This document shows positions 24,408 to 34,854 of a DNA stretch of 64,000 bases, piece by piece (positions within the stretch are counted from its first letter, which is position 1; every line of letters starts with the position of its first letter). Below the pieces are notes generated by a model. The model had not been told where the DNA came from, searched no databases, and worked only from the letters and a program-made list of their open reading frames with translations. Source of the stretch: Spinacia oleracea (Eukaryota > Streptophyta > Magnoliopsida > Caryophyllales > Amaranthaceae). Location of the stretch: contig NC_079491.1 of assembly GCF_020520425.1 (NCBI RefSeq), forward strand, positions 113,088,652 to 113,152,651. The letters are read 5' to 3'. Position numbers and translations under genes: made by a program.

Positions 24408-24971
24408 GATTCTGATTTTTCGTTGAGATATGTTAGTTGTAACAAAATAATTTTAACTTTAATTCATACTTTCACACGCATCGGGTGCATATAAGACTAG
24501 GATTTGATAATGTTGTGTATGTTTTTTATATTGTGCTAATATTTTTTTTTCAAAACTTTTCAACCATGCGTTTGTAATGAAATTTTCCAATAGGTATTAA
24601 ACTATTGGTTAAAAATACTTTTCTGAAAAAAAATATAGAGATAGTTATTCTACGATAAGAAAACTTGATTTATTAAGTTGGTTTATATGCATTCTAAAAT
24701 TCACGCACGCATCGCGTGCATAAAATACTAGTTCTATATGTGTGGAGGGGATTTTAGTAATCCAAGGGGGATACCAAAGTGAATTTACTAAAATAACACA
24801 CTCTCTTCACTTATATAATAGAGATAACTTTGAATAAGATCTTATAAGTTCTTATAAGGTCCTATAAGTCAAATAAAGTCATACAAATTTAGTAAGTTCA
24901 ATTCAAGTTAAGATAATTTCAGCTCATATAAGTTGAAGATAACCCACCCTAAATGGATCTTTACTAAATTG

Positions 24972-25173
24972 TACTCCCCCGACCCAGATTAGTTGTTACA
25001 CTTTCCTTTTTCATCTGTCCCAGATTAGTTGTTACACTTCTAAATTATGAATGACCCCACAATTATTATATTGTCTCTCTCTTCCCACTAAATTTTTTTT
25101 GTCCTCACACTCTCTCTCATCCAATTAAAAAAATATTCCATTAACTCATATCACATCTACTTTTTCAAAAAAG
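24972..25173. mobile_element. Partial MITE interrupted by family-M MITE
   Basis: It begins TACTCCCCCGACCCAGATTA and repeats CCCAGATTAGTTGTTACAC at about 25020. The expected inverse end is not found; MITE copy 2 is inserted at 25174. 24825-24971 to its left is AT-rich with nothing recognisable. Confidence 0.5.
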
Positions 25174-25505
25174 TACTCCCTCCGTCCCGGAATACTCGAC
25201 CCGGTTTGACCGGCACAGAGTTTAAGGGACTTGAATTGACTTATTTAATTTAATAGGTAGTAGTTGATAGTGGGGTATTATTTTAATGTAGTTAGTGGGA
25301 GGTGGGTTAAGAGGTGGGGTTGGGGGAGAGTAGGGGTTGAATTTTTAATTATTTTTTGTATGGAGTAGGGGGTAGGTGGGTTAATAGGGGTGGAGTGAGA
25401 AATAATATAATATTGTTAGAATATTTCCATTTTTAGAAACAGGTCAAGTATTAAGGGACGGCCCGATAAGGAAAACAGGTCAAGTATTCCGGGACGGAGG
25501 GAGTA
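25174..25505. mobile_element. MITE family M, copy 2
   Basis: 332 bp, same ends as copies 1 and 3, TA at both ends. It differs from copy 1 by only a few bases (for example AGTGGGAGG for AGGGGGAGG). It lies 1.1 kb upstream of the first germin-like gene. Confidence 0.85.
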
Positions 25506-26640
25506 ACAATTAATAACCAAACAACAACTTATCACCTAAAACTTTGTGCATAGATAAGATTATATATAAGTTTATCTACTTTTTCAAAAATGTTTTTCTA
25601 ATTTTTTTCCCAACAGGAGTATATATATCTTTTTTTTCTATCTTTTTTTTATAAACTGTTTAAGTATGGAAAAAAATTGGAATACAAAATATGACAACTA
25701 ATAGATACCACAAAATAATTTGCTTAAATTATTTTTGGTAATGTTTTAGTCAAATAGGTATATCAAATGGAAATTTTATTTATCATGACTTGTTTTATGA
25801 AGGGAAATATATCAGTTAAACAATTTATTAAAAAATGATCTAATAATATTGTTCGATATACCGTGCCTTAACGGAATCTAATCTAATACGGAGTTGATGT
25901 ACAGGCAAAATAGGCAAAATATAACTAGTTGATTTACACATGCATATTTACACATTAGGAGAAAAGTTTGGAGAATAAAACAGGCAAAATATAACTAGTT
26001 GATTTACACATGCATAGTTCAACACATTTTAGTTTCCTCACTTTTCCATTTACCAAACAAGCTAAGCTTATGGAATTCTCTTATTTCCACAATTTTACAC
26101 ACATTTTCTCATTAAACTAAATTTCCCAAATGCACTATAAATTTTGCTAATTGTAGAACATCTGTTAGTTGCTTTTTGATTCATTCTTGCTGTTGTTTCG
26201 GTAAATTTGGCAATTTGATCAATCAACTATTCCTCGGCTTATTCCTTAGCTTCTTTCTGGATTAGAAAAATTAGAAAAAATTTCCAGAAAAATTGAATTT
26301 GTGCTACCATCTTATTCCTTAGCTTCTATCTGGATTATGAATGAACGACACCATTCTTTCAACTCTTCCAAGTTTGTGTTTACGTGGCTTACGTCCTAAA
26401 CTTCAACAACGTAATGGTTTACGTATTAATCACAACAAGTATAATCGTACGAAAAAAAGGCTATTATTAAAAAGGCTATTATTAGCTAGCCTATTTATCG
26501 TCTAAATTGCGAGATTTAATTTCTACTTTTGCTTATCTTTATTTTTCTTAGGCTTCTTCCATATATGTTCAGTGAATAATTTATATAAATTGGGTGCAAA
26601 TTGTTACTAATTTTCTTACTATACCGATCAAGCTTTCAAT
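25506..26640 (+). other. Upstream region of first germin-like gene
   Basis: AT-rich non-coding DNA. GGCAAAATATAACTAGTTGA is present twice (about 25912 and 25983) within a 70 bp duplication, and CTTATTCCTTAGCTTCT twice (about 26238 and 26309). Core promoter elements are listed separately. No other gene is seen. Confidence 0.5.
26581..26590 (+). promoter_or_regulatory. TATA box of first germin-like gene
   Basis: TTATATAAAT lies 50-60 bp upstream of the ATG at 26641. The surrounding TTAGGCTTCTTCC...CAGTGAAT is partly shared with the region upstream of the second gene, so the promoters are duplicated too. Confidence 0.6.
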
Positions 26641-27303
26641 ATGAATAGTCTTGAACTTCTTTTCATCCTCTTTCTTTTAGTCCCTTTGAGCCATGCTACT
26701 ATTATTGAAGTTGATTTCTGTGTTGCTGACCGTAGTCTCCCTAGGGGTCCTGAGGGGTATCCTTGCAAAAATCCAGCCAAAGTCACGGCTGATGATTTTG
26801 TTTTTACTGGATTCCGTGGTGAGAAAACCATCACAAATATATTCCGTCTTAACGGAACTGTAGCAAATCACGATACATTTCCGGCCTTGAATGGCTTAGG
26901 TATTTCCATGGCAAGGTTAGATTTGGGTGTGGGTGGAGTTGTCCCCGTACATTCTCACCGAACATCAGAAATTATTGTTGTTATTAATGGGACAATTATT
27001 GCAGGGATAATTGACACAAACAACACAGCATATTATAAAAGATTAGAAGCCGGTGATGTCATGATTTTTCCACAATTCTTGCTTCACTTCCAAGTCAATA
27101 TTGGTAAAACTCGAGCTTTAGCAATTGTTAGCTTAAACGGCGCAAATCCAGGCGCACAACTCACTACACCAGCCCTGTTTGGTGGCAATTTACCAGCTGA
27201 AATAGCTGCACAAATTACCCTCATAAGTCCGGAAGAAGTGAGACGCTTGAACATGATATTTGACAGAATTGACACAGCCTCATATACCTCATTTACTGCT
27301 TGA
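26641..27303 (+). CDS. Germin-like protein (ABP19/20-type cupin)
   Basis: A 220-residue single-exon germin-like protein, an apoplastic manganese-binding cupin. A signal peptide of about 19 residues ends near LSHA. Cys27 and Cys42 are the germin disulphide pair. Cupin box 1 is GGVVPVHSHRTSEIIVVING, with ligands His104, His106 and Glu110; box 2 is GDVMIFPQFLLHFQVN, with His149, so all four metal ligands are present. The NGT sites at 71 and 117 may be glycosylated. The sequence style (DFVFTGFRG, NGLGISMARLDLGVGG) is nearest to auxin-binding ABP19/ABP20-type germin-like proteins. Length and motifs suggest a functional gene; the enzyme activity (superoxide dismutase or other) cannot be read from sequence. 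A close paralogue lies 8 kb downstream on the same strand. Confidence 0.93.
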   Translation: MNSLELLFILFLLVPLSHATIIEVDFCVADRSLPRGPEGYPCKNPAKVTADDFVFTGFRGEKTITNIFRLNGTVANHDTFPALNGLGISMARLDLGVGGVVPVHSHRTSEIIVVINGTIIAGIIDTNNTAYYKRLEAGDVMIFPQFLLHFQVNIGKTRALAIVSLNGANPGAQLTTPALFGGNLPAEIAAQITLISPEEVRRLNMIFDRIDTASYTSFTA

Positions 27304-29342
27304 AACATTTGCTTCATATACAACATACACTGCATGTATAATAAAAGATTTATGAATAAGTGTAGGTACCTAATAGCACAATTCTAGCTACTGCTGCAGT
27401 AAATAAAAAATGAGGGTAATTAAAAGTTTGTGGTATACCCCTTTAATTTGTACACTAGCAAATTGAGCACATGTTTCAACTGACGTCCGCTAGACTTCTC
27501 TACTTCATTCTTCGATCAATCTTATTACCGTAAACATGACACCGAGAAAAAATACAAATAGTCCGGTTCATAATCTAACTTCAATTATTACCATCCCCAT
27601 TTGAAATTTGAAATTAAATGGTCGTAAGAAACGATGAAAGTTGTGTCACTACTTTATTAGTGTTATCACCCGAAAAACTTACGGACTAGAATTAATTTTA
27701 CGATGAAGTCATTTTAGTAAATGGTGTCATTCTATGGGATAGTCTATAATACCTTCATGAAAATTTGAATTAATCAAATTGTATTAAATACATAATTAAT
27801 CCAAAAATTTAGGAAAAGTTTAATGCAAATTTACAATCTATGTTATATTCCTACGAGAAGCAACATGATTGGAAAAAAGTCAAAATAAGATCATTAAGTG
27901 ACAACAATTTAAAAGATGCAAATAATACATGTAATATTCACTTTTCAAGATTAGGAGTAAATACAAAGTACTAAAATGCATCAAATTATACATTAAAATA
28001 TGTTATTCAATTTTCAAGATTAGTAGCAGACAGTATCTGTATTAATTAAACACAAGAGATGTAGGAAAAAAACTACGCTTTACTCGGTAAAAGATAATGT
28101 ACAATACAAAGTACTAAAAAGTAGTAAATCATACTCCGTATAATTATACATTAAAAGATGCAGGAGCAACAACAAAATATATAGTAACAAGGTTGATTAA
28201 AAATATTGGTAAAATAATGTGTAGTTCTAGAGTTCTGTATTGGACGGAAACGAAGATCAACATACGCAAGATCGAAGGTCAAAACTAATATCTGATATTT
28301 TTAGGAAAAATCAATATCTGATTCGGTTTTATAGGTTATCGCTTCAACCTTGCATAACATATTTTAGGTTGCTTTGCTCCTGAAATAAAATAAGTATTTC
28401 AACAAGTTTTAATCTACTATAACTACATACTTTTCTAATTTTAATTAGTTCCTATTGAATTTAAAATTAAAAGGGAAATGGTTTACGTTTATATAGCCTA
28501 ATAGACGGAAAAAGAAAATGTTTTTCTAGAGAGAGGGGCTCTCCCTTCTCTCTAGAAACCCTAGCCCCAAATAAGAAAAAATATCCAGATCTAAACTAAA
28601 GACCTCAAAATTCTAGCCGTCCTCCTAGTCTTCTTCTTGCTTCCCTTTCATTTTCCAGCCTCGGTGATCGATCCTCGTCATCTTCCTCAGTCGGGTCTTT
28701 GGAGATCAATCTCCTTTGTCAGCCATTTCTCTCATAATTTAGATCAAAGATTTTTCTTTACTTAATCTAGACAACTAGTAAAGAAAAATCCTTTGTTCAT
28801 ATCCAGACAAATTTGCTAGTCTACCCTTCATCTCTCATTTGGGGTAAATCTAGTTGGTTGTCAATTTATTTGAACTTAGTTCAGATTTATTGGCTTTTTT
28901 GGAATTTATCAGGAAGGTTTTGCCATGTTTTGCTTGGCTTCGGTTAGTCCTTAACAGTAAAAAGACGAGTTCGATCTTTAAGCTTAGCTTTCTCTTCTCG
29001 GACTTCTCCAGTAATTCCTACTCCGTATTCATTTAGTTTGTATTTGATTTATTAATTGTAAATTTTGTGGAGTTCGTATTTGATTTATTAGTTGTAAATC
29101 TTGTTAAATATTTTTTAAGTTAATTTTTTTGGGTTAGTTTTAGATCTATTAGTTTTTAGATTTTCTTAGTATTTTTTCTTGGTTAGTTGTGCAGATTGGT
29201 TTTCTTAGTATAATTTCTTGGTTTAGATCTTCTATAGGGTAGGTGTAGTGTCGGGCTTCGGGTTTGTATTCTTTCGGAGGATGGAGCGTCATCATATATC
29301 GTTCGGCTAATCGTTTATCTTTGAAGTCATCATATACCATTA
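27304..29342. other. Intergenic region downstream of first germin-like gene
   Basis: A likely poly(A) signal AATAAA lies at 27340-27345. 27400-28480 is AT-rich with nothing recognisable. 28500-28760 is pyrimidine-rich with GAAACCCTAGCCCC, like a plant 5' untranslated or LINE leader, followed by 28850-29340 without a clear coding frame. I do not assign it. Confidence 0.4.
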
Positions 29343-29564
29343 TCAACGGGAAATCCCGTCGCTAAAAGTCAATAATCGTAGATTAACGACGGGATTTTCT
29401 GTCACGAATCTGTCATAAAAAGGGGCCGTCGTTAATGAAAAATTCCGTCGTTAACCCGTTGTAAAAGACATTTACGACGGTTGTTCCTGTCTTTGTTTGG
29501 TTGTTATCCCCGTCGCAAAAGGCTTTTGCGATGGGATTTTTTACCCGCGTTATTAGGTTGTCAT

Positions 29565-31065
29565 TAGACCTGTCAAACGGGTCGGTCGGGTCGGGTTGTA
29601 AAAAATTATTTTCGGGTTCGGGTTGAATTGGATCGGTCACTTTCGGGTTCGGGTTTACAAATGCTTGTTCAAGACCCAGAACTTTCGGGTTCGGGTCGAC
29701 CCAACGGGTTGAGAGATTTTAAAACGCGCATTATATTTTCATTAATTTAGGGGCAAAATTGTCAAAAAGTACCTTCTTTTTACCTCACTTTGTGAACTAG
29801 TACCTTATTTGTTCAGTTTTGTCAAATAGTACCTTGAATTAAAAAACTGTATTAAAAATGGCACCTTAGAGTAACAATCCGGCCAAATTGTCAACTTTCC
29901 GGCCATTTACTCCGTTTGTTGGCACACTTTGAGTGGGAAAAATACGCGTGTGAACACTCTCTCAGCAATTAACCACATTCAAAATTTTGGTTGAGAATTC
30001 CAACGCTCTTTCTTCTTCCCATTTACTACACTGCTCTCATTACTTCACTCAACCACCATTTTCAGTAAAAATAAAACCTCAACTCTACAATTTATCTCTT
30101 TCATTCTGATTTTCCTTTCACAATATTGATAAATTTGTCATGATTCAACAAAAGACGATTCCAAACAGATAGGTAATCTGGATTACAAGTATAACCAGAA
30201 TACATTTCCATTTGCAAAATCTCCTTAACACGAGAAATAGACTGATCCTTCATCCGAGAAATCAGATTACGAATAGCTCTTTTGCTGAAGCTCTAAGGGA
30301 GTGGGATATGAGATTATTGGTTGGTATTGTTGTTCTTATGAGATTGCTGGTTGTTAGTGTTGTTTTTATGATATTGTTGGTTGGTAGTGTTGTTCCCACC
30401 AAAAAAAACCAGTTTATTTTCCTGCAAAAAACTTGAGATGGATATGAGATTGTTGGTTGGTAGTGTTTTTCTTAAAAGAGTTCGAGAGGCGCGTGATTTT
30501 TTGGTTTGTTTGTTTCACACGCACAATATTTTGGAGGGAAGCATGAGTCAATGGCCGGAAAGTTGACAATTTGGCCGGATTGTTTCTCTAAGGTGCCATT
30601 TTTAATGCAACTTTTTAATTCAAGGTATTATTTGACAAAACTGGACAAATAAGGTACTAGTTCACAAAGTGAGATAAAAAGAAGGTACTTTTTGACAATT
30701 TTGCCTAATTTAGGTGATAAATATACAAAATATGGACACATGTTAACAAATTTTCCTACTCAATGTCAAATTCAACCATAAAATGGTGTATAATTCAAAT
30801 TAAAATCATATTACACACAACAATAGTAAAAACAACGTGCTTATTATGCTTAAATTTTCGCATAATCTCATTTATTACAATAAATACAATGATTTTTAAT
30901 CGGTCGGGTCCAAAACGGGTTCGATCGGGTTTTGACCCATTACTTTTCGGGTTGCTCGGGTTCGGATAAAATCGGGTTACGGGTCACAAAATCTTGTTCA
31001 GGACCCAGTATTTTCGGGTCGGGTTCGGGTCGGTTTTCGGGTCGGGTCGATTTTTGACAGGTCTA
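29565..31065. mobile_element. Non-autonomous hAT element nested in the CACTA remnant
   Basis: The ends TAGACCTGTCAAA and TTTTGACAGGTCTA are inverted repeats. GTTGTCAT is duplicated exactly on both sides (29557-29564 and 31066-31073), the 8-bp target duplication expected of hAT. The subterminal GGGTCGGGTTCGGGT words are repeated at both ends. There is no transposase. It is itself interrupted by a MULE at 29752-30705. Confidence 0.8.
29752..30705. mobile_element. Non-autonomous Mutator-like element nested in the hAT
   Basis: Terminal inverted repeats of about 165 bp start GGCAAAATTGTCAAAAAGTA. TAATTTAGG is duplicated exactly on both sides (29743-29751 and 30706-30714), the 9-bp mark of Mutator elements. 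The interior includes a Val/Leu-rich frame (30212-30436) from imperfect GATATGAGATT.GTTGGTTGG repeats, with no recognisable domain. Confidence 0.85.
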
Positions 31066-31096
31066 GTTGTCATTAAAGATACAAATTCTTGTAGTG

Positions 31097-31368
31097 TATT
31101 AAATTAAGCAAATTTTGTCTTTTGCCACATAAAAAAAGCCCAATTTGTGTTTTACAATCTAAACATCTCAATTTTTCCACCACATAAAAAAGTACAAAAA
31201 ACGTTTTACCACCTTTTAACAGCAAAGTTGACGGCATCGTTTAACAGTAAAACACAAATTGGAGTTTGTTTTGGGTGGTAAAACACACAATTACCTTGAA
31301 TTAATTTCATTATTACTTTCACAATATTAAAGTTTAAGAGTATTTTAGGAAAAAAAATTTAGAAATAA
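31097..31368. repeat. AT-rich stretch with inverted CAATTTGTGTTTTAC
   Basis: CAATTTGTGTTTTAC near 31141 recurs inverted as GTAAAACACAAATTG near 31247, with related GTGGTAAAAC words around them. It could be a small degenerate inverted-repeat element. No gene is seen. Confidence 0.35.
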
Positions 31369-31860
31369 GAAAAATTTGCCAAAATTGACATTTTATAGTT
31401 CAAAATTTGCGAGAAAGAACCTTATATAATTTTTTGGGTGAAGTCAGACCTTAAACTTAAAATTATTTGCAAGAGACATCATGAGACCACTTTCCTGCAT
31501 TGACTTCCGTTTTCTGGGTGTCGACCATGATGTGCAGGGCACATGGCCTCATTTTTTGCTATTCTCAACCTTTTCCCTCCAATATTCCAAACTATAACAA
31601 CTAAAAACAAAAAAACAAAAATCTAAAGTCAATGCCGGAAAGTGGGTGAAAAGGGTGAACATGGCCCAACTTCGACAACATATGACCTGCACGTGATGGT
31701 CAAAGGCCGGAAAATCAAAGTCAATGCAGCAAAATGGGAACAACTTCTATCTCGCAAAGAATTTTTATTTTAAGGTTGATCTGACTTCACCAAAAAAAAA
31801 TCTATAAGGCCATTTCTCGCAAATTCTGAACTATAAAAGCTCATTCTTGACAAATTTGCG
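31369..31860. mobile_element. Short Mutator-type MITE
   Basis: Inverted ends of about 130 bp share TTTATAGTTCA(A/G)AATTTGCGAGAAA. TAGAAATAA is present exactly on both sides (31360-31368 and 31861-31869), giving a 9-bp target duplication. It is 492 bp and non-coding. Confidence 0.75.
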
Positions 31861-32027
31861 TAGAAATAATTATGGATAAAGTTATACGTAGTATGTTGAC
31901 AAATGTGAAGTCGAAGTATTAGTGCCAATTAGGAATTATATTGTATATAGAATTTCTAGTGTTATGTAAAGTTTCCTTAACATACTAAAATCCTCAATAT
32001 ACCATAACTCTAACATATAGTATCTTA

Positions 32028-32760
32028 CTAGTTTAGGGCCCGTGCAACGCACGGCTACTACTAAAATAATTTATTATTTTAATAGTAACTAAAAGACTTG
32101 TGATATTAGAAAAACATGAAAATAAAAAAGATATTATATGAAAAAGTATAAATTCAAAGTTGTGTAAAAAAAATATTCAAATGAACTAAATTTTCATATT
32201 ACTATACGAAGTTAAAAATTATAGTCGTTTACTTGTATGTAGAACGATCTAACAACGTTAACCAAACCTGAATGACTCAAGACTAATTTTCGAAAAGACC
32301 CGAGCATGACCGAGTTAGTCAAATACAACATATTTTGAATTGAGTAAAATCTTGATAAATAAACTTATATGTACGTTAGTCTACTTACCATGTATTATTA
32401 TTTTAATTAACATTCTTACTTACCAGTTACCGTGTATTATATTATTAATAGTAGACTAACATTAAAAGTTCATTTATCAATATTTTTTACATTTCTTATC
32501 AGATTAAAAAGTTATAATAATACATAAATAAAATTATATCATAAAGGAAAAAATAATATTGATTTAGTTTTCCTCCAATAATATATTATGCAGTACACAT
32601 CTATGGTAATTATACTTTTATCTTAATTTCCTAAAAAAAAAACGTAATGTTATTTATTTACTTTAAAGTAAGAAATTAAAAAAAAAAATTGGCGGAAAAA
32701 AATCGCACCAGGAAATGACACATGTCATTCCTGATGTCTCTTTTAGTATATAGTAATAGA
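32028..32760 (-). mobile_element. Non-autonomous Helitron, minus strand
   Basis: On the minus strand it begins TCTATTACTATATACTAAAA at 32760 and ends with the stem-loop CCGTGCGTTGCACGG, then GCCCTAAACTAG, at 32028. The flanks are A (32027) and T (32761), the Helitron target rule. The 733 bp are AT-rich with no coding sequence. It belongs to a different family from the nested Helitrons at 16930-24824. Confidence 0.75.
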
Positions 32761-32939
32761 TTACTTTTTCAATTTAAAACAGTAGTATCTTATTACTTTA
32801 CTTTTTCAATTCAATTTAAGTCAAATAATATTGTAAGTATGTAATACTTCCATTGTGTAAATGGTTAAGTGATTATACTCGGTTGATGTTCGATCTATTG
32901 CAGAAATGATCAACTTAATTACCACTATTTGAGTAAAAC

Positions 32940-33160
32940 AATAATAATTTTTGTGTAAGACCGCCTTATTGAAAAGACCGTTTTCATTGTTTAACTAATT
33001 GATTTCATTGATTAACTGATTAGTTTCAGTGCTTAACTAATTTGTTACGGTGTTTAACTAATTAATTTCAGCGCTTAACTTATTGATTGCATTGTTTAAC
33101 TAATTAGTTCAATTTCTTAACTTATATGACACCAAGACGATCTTTTATGTAAGACCGCGT
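32940..33160 (+). repeat. Degenerate approximately 24 bp tandem repeat
   Basis: About seven imperfect copies of GTTTAACTAATTGATTTCA lie at 32985-33125. They are bounded on both sides by direct copies of TGTAAGACCGC(C/G)TTAT. 32761-32939 is AT-rich single-copy-looking DNA. Confidence 0.6.
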
Positions 33161-33243
33161 TATATTAAAGTTTGAAAACAAACAGGCTACCTTACAAGGA
33201 TGAAGTTCAAATTAGTAAATTTTTTAATTATGAATTAGTTTTA

Positions 33244-33508
33244 CGGATATTTCATGAAATACCCCCGAGGTATAAGTTAATTCACCAGGTACCCTCGTTG
33301 TTTCAGTAATCTACCAGGTACCCCTCAGGTTTCATTTTCTCGCATGACTTAACTCTGCCGTTAAGTGGCCGTTAGAAACTTTTTTCACCAGGTACCCTCG
33401 TAATTTATTTCACCAGGTACCCCTGAGGTTTTTTAGATTTTCACCAGGAGCCCTTGTGCTTTATGGTAATTTCACCAGATACCCCTGCTCACCAACGGCT
33501 AGTTTTTT
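33244..33508 (+). repeat. Left TIR of the MULE
   Basis: It starts CGGATATTTCATGAAATACC and contains five spaced CACCAGGTACCC-like repeats. It matches 34805-35067 inverted with a few differences. At its inner end ACCAACGGCTAGTTTTTT (33491-33508) pairs with AAAAAACTAGCCGTTGGT (33513-33530) as an added perfect hairpin not present on the right. Confidence 0.9.
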
Positions 33509-33629
33509 TTTTAAAAAACTAGCCGTTGGTAAGCCTTCTCTATTTAAAGGGGGAGCCGCTGCAACTCTTCACTACAAATTTCTGTTCTTCCCCTTAACCA
33601 ACTCATATTTTCCCTAATTCCCAATTCAA

Positions 33630-34010
33630 ATGAGCTCATATTCTCAATCCCAATCTTCTTCTACAACGTATGAATCCTCATACGTTGTAGTTCCAAACAA
33701 AACATGCAACATATGTGGGAAAAAATTTGCAATAAGAAGTTCTGAAACAATGAAAAATCCTCAAAGACTATATTACAAGTGTGACTTATGTGACAACTTC
33801 AAGTGGTGCAAGGGAAGCATTGAGCAACCACTGCCAATCAGAAACAACAGAGGTAGCACAAAGGAAGGAGAAATTGAAGAAAACAGAAGCTTGGATGAAG
33901 AAATTCACCAAATGAAGAAGAAACTCAAGCAGCAAAAGAAATTAATGCATGGAACTATCAATATTGGCATTGTAATGTTTTTTATTCTAGTATTTGTAAT
34001 GAGAAAGTGA
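33630..34010 (+). CDS. GRF-type zinc-finger, membrane-anchored small protein (MULE-borne)
   Basis: The 126 residues run from an ATG about 90 bp after a TATA-like CTATTTAAAG. Cys26 and Cys29 (CNICG), the NPQRLYYKC segment and FKWC form a GRF-type zinc finger (about 26-60), a likely nucleic-acid-binding fold. A coiled-coil-like Lys/Glu stretch (about 83-106) and a hydrophobic C-terminal segment (about 110-123) that could span a membrane follow. Such small GRF proteins are frequent in plant genomes, often inside MULEs. The frame is intact. Whether it serves the transposon or is a captured host gene cannot be told here. Confidence 0.8.
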   Translation: MSSYSQSQSSSTTYESSYVVVPNKTCNICGKKFAIRSSETMKNPQRLYYKCDLCDNFKWCKGSIEQPLPIRNNRGSTKEGEIEENRSLDEEIHQMKKKLKQQKKLMHGTINIGIVMFFILVFVMRK

Positions 34011-34179
34011 ATGATGACATTTCATCAATAATATGATATTTCATTTCCGAATTAAGTAGCTTTACAAAAGTGTGCCCCCGACACGCAAAAACTTTAAGTG
34101 TAGCTCTACAAAAACTTGCTCCCATTGGCAAAAGATATACATGATAAGTTTAGCAAAAAGTTATGCATAAATCACAAAA

Positions 34180-34311
34180 TCAAGTACGCTTCCTTTTTCC
34201 CTTACTTGATGCATTACGTTGTTGCTGTGAACTGGAAGCACCTTGATCTCCCCCTTGCTGTGAACCAGCTGCACCAGAACCAGCTGCACCAGCTGCACCA
34301 GCAGAACCAGA

Positions 34312-34342
<31 letters not shown>

Positions 34343-34854
34343 TCCTTCTTTTGCTTTGCAGTGGCCCCACCTCTGCATGTCCTTGCATTGTGTCCCACCT
34401 CCTTGCACTTACCACACCTCACAGTGCTATTTCTCTTTCCCCTTTTTGGATCATGTTTACCTCTTTTTCTCAGTTTAGGGGGTCTACCTGATGCTCTCTT
34501 CATGGGTGGTGGGAGGATAATAGGAAGGTCAAAAGAAGGCCATTGGGTTGGGTCAGGCATGGGGTGTATGTGCTCTGAGTAAGTTAACTTGTATGCTTGC
34601 CCTTTGAAGTAGTGAGACACAAAATCAGTAGCCTCAAGTCTTTGGTGGTAAATAACCCTAAGGCCATGTCTGCAAGGTATGCCAGATATTTGCCATACTC
34701 CACAACCACAAGTCCTTGCATCAAACTTATTAGGGTATTTGACAGCCCCCTCTTTCACTTCATATTCCCCTCCCCCAGCAACTGTTACAGAACAAAACCT
34801 GGTGAAACTAGCCGTTGGTGAGCAGGGGTATCTGGTGAAATTACCATAAAGCAC
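34180..34854 (-). pseudogene. C-terminal fragment of MULE transposase (MURA)
   Basis: The 224-residue frame begins inside the right TIR, so its start is not native. It contains the SWIM zinc finger TCGCGVWQISGIPCRHGLR (about 48-66), an Arg/Lys-rich linker and a CCHC knuckle CGKCKEVGHNARTC (about 143-157). An Ala/Gly/Ser/Gln-rich tail with a basic end follows. The MULE DDE domain is absent, so it cannot transpose. The order SWIM then knuckle matches the C-terminus of plant MURA proteins. Confidence 0.85.

Larger units (their letters stand above)
19119..24500 (+). mobile_element. Inner Helitron with captured L27 fragment
   Basis: It starts TCTCTATTATATAAGCCAGC after an A at 19118 and ends with a hairpin-like ACGCATCGGGTGC, ATATAAGA and CTAG at 24500. 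The next base is G instead of the expected T, so the 3' limit is less secure. The interior carries a plastid L27 gene fragment, a MITE, tandem repeats and broken Helitron Rep sequence. 19171-21900 is otherwise AT-rich, with no recognisable gene. Confidence 0.4.
17772..24731 (+). mobile_element. Middle Helitron (plus)
   Basis: It starts TCTCTATTCTATAAGTGAAG after A17771 and ends with the stem GCACGC-ATC-GCGTGC, ATAAAATA and CTAG at 24731, followed by T. Its termini are of the same family as those of the outer copy. Its own DNA is 17772-19118 and 24501-24731. 18345-18715 may hold a gene fragment on the minus strand that I do not recognise. Confidence 0.5.
16930..24824 (-). mobile_element. Outer Helitron (minus), split by two nested Helitrons
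   Basis: The minus-strand 5' terminus TCTCTATTATATAAGTGAAG lies at 24824. The 3' terminus, a hairpin-like CGCACGCATCGCGTAC followed by CTAG, ends at 16930. The flanking bases are A (16929) and T (24825), as expected for insertion between A and T. Its own DNA is 16930-17771 plus 24732-24824; the remainder is a nested plus-strand Helitron. Two MITEs sit in its left part, so the original was only a few hundred bases and non-autonomous. Confidence 0.5.
29345..31096. mobile_element. CACTA-like element remnant
   Basis: The right end TTCTTGTAGTG (31086-31096) is the complement of the canonical CACTACAAGAA terminus. The left part (29345-29550) contains repeated GACGGG/CCGTCG subterminal words (GTCGTTAA, CCGTCGCAAAAGG), typical of CACTA subterminal repeats. 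The left CACTA terminus itself is not found, so the left limit is arbitrary. It is interrupted by a hAT element at 29565-31065. Confidence 0.5.

Noticed and set aside
24728..24733. CTAG here as the 3' end of a minus-strand Helitron
   Set aside because: ACTAGT is palindromic, but only the plus-strand side has the GCACGC/GCGTGC stem, so it ends the plus-strand element.
34116..34478. Plus-strand frame with Gln/His repeats
   Set aside because: It is the shadow of the Ala/Gly/Ser/Gln-rich tail of the minus-strand transposase fragment.
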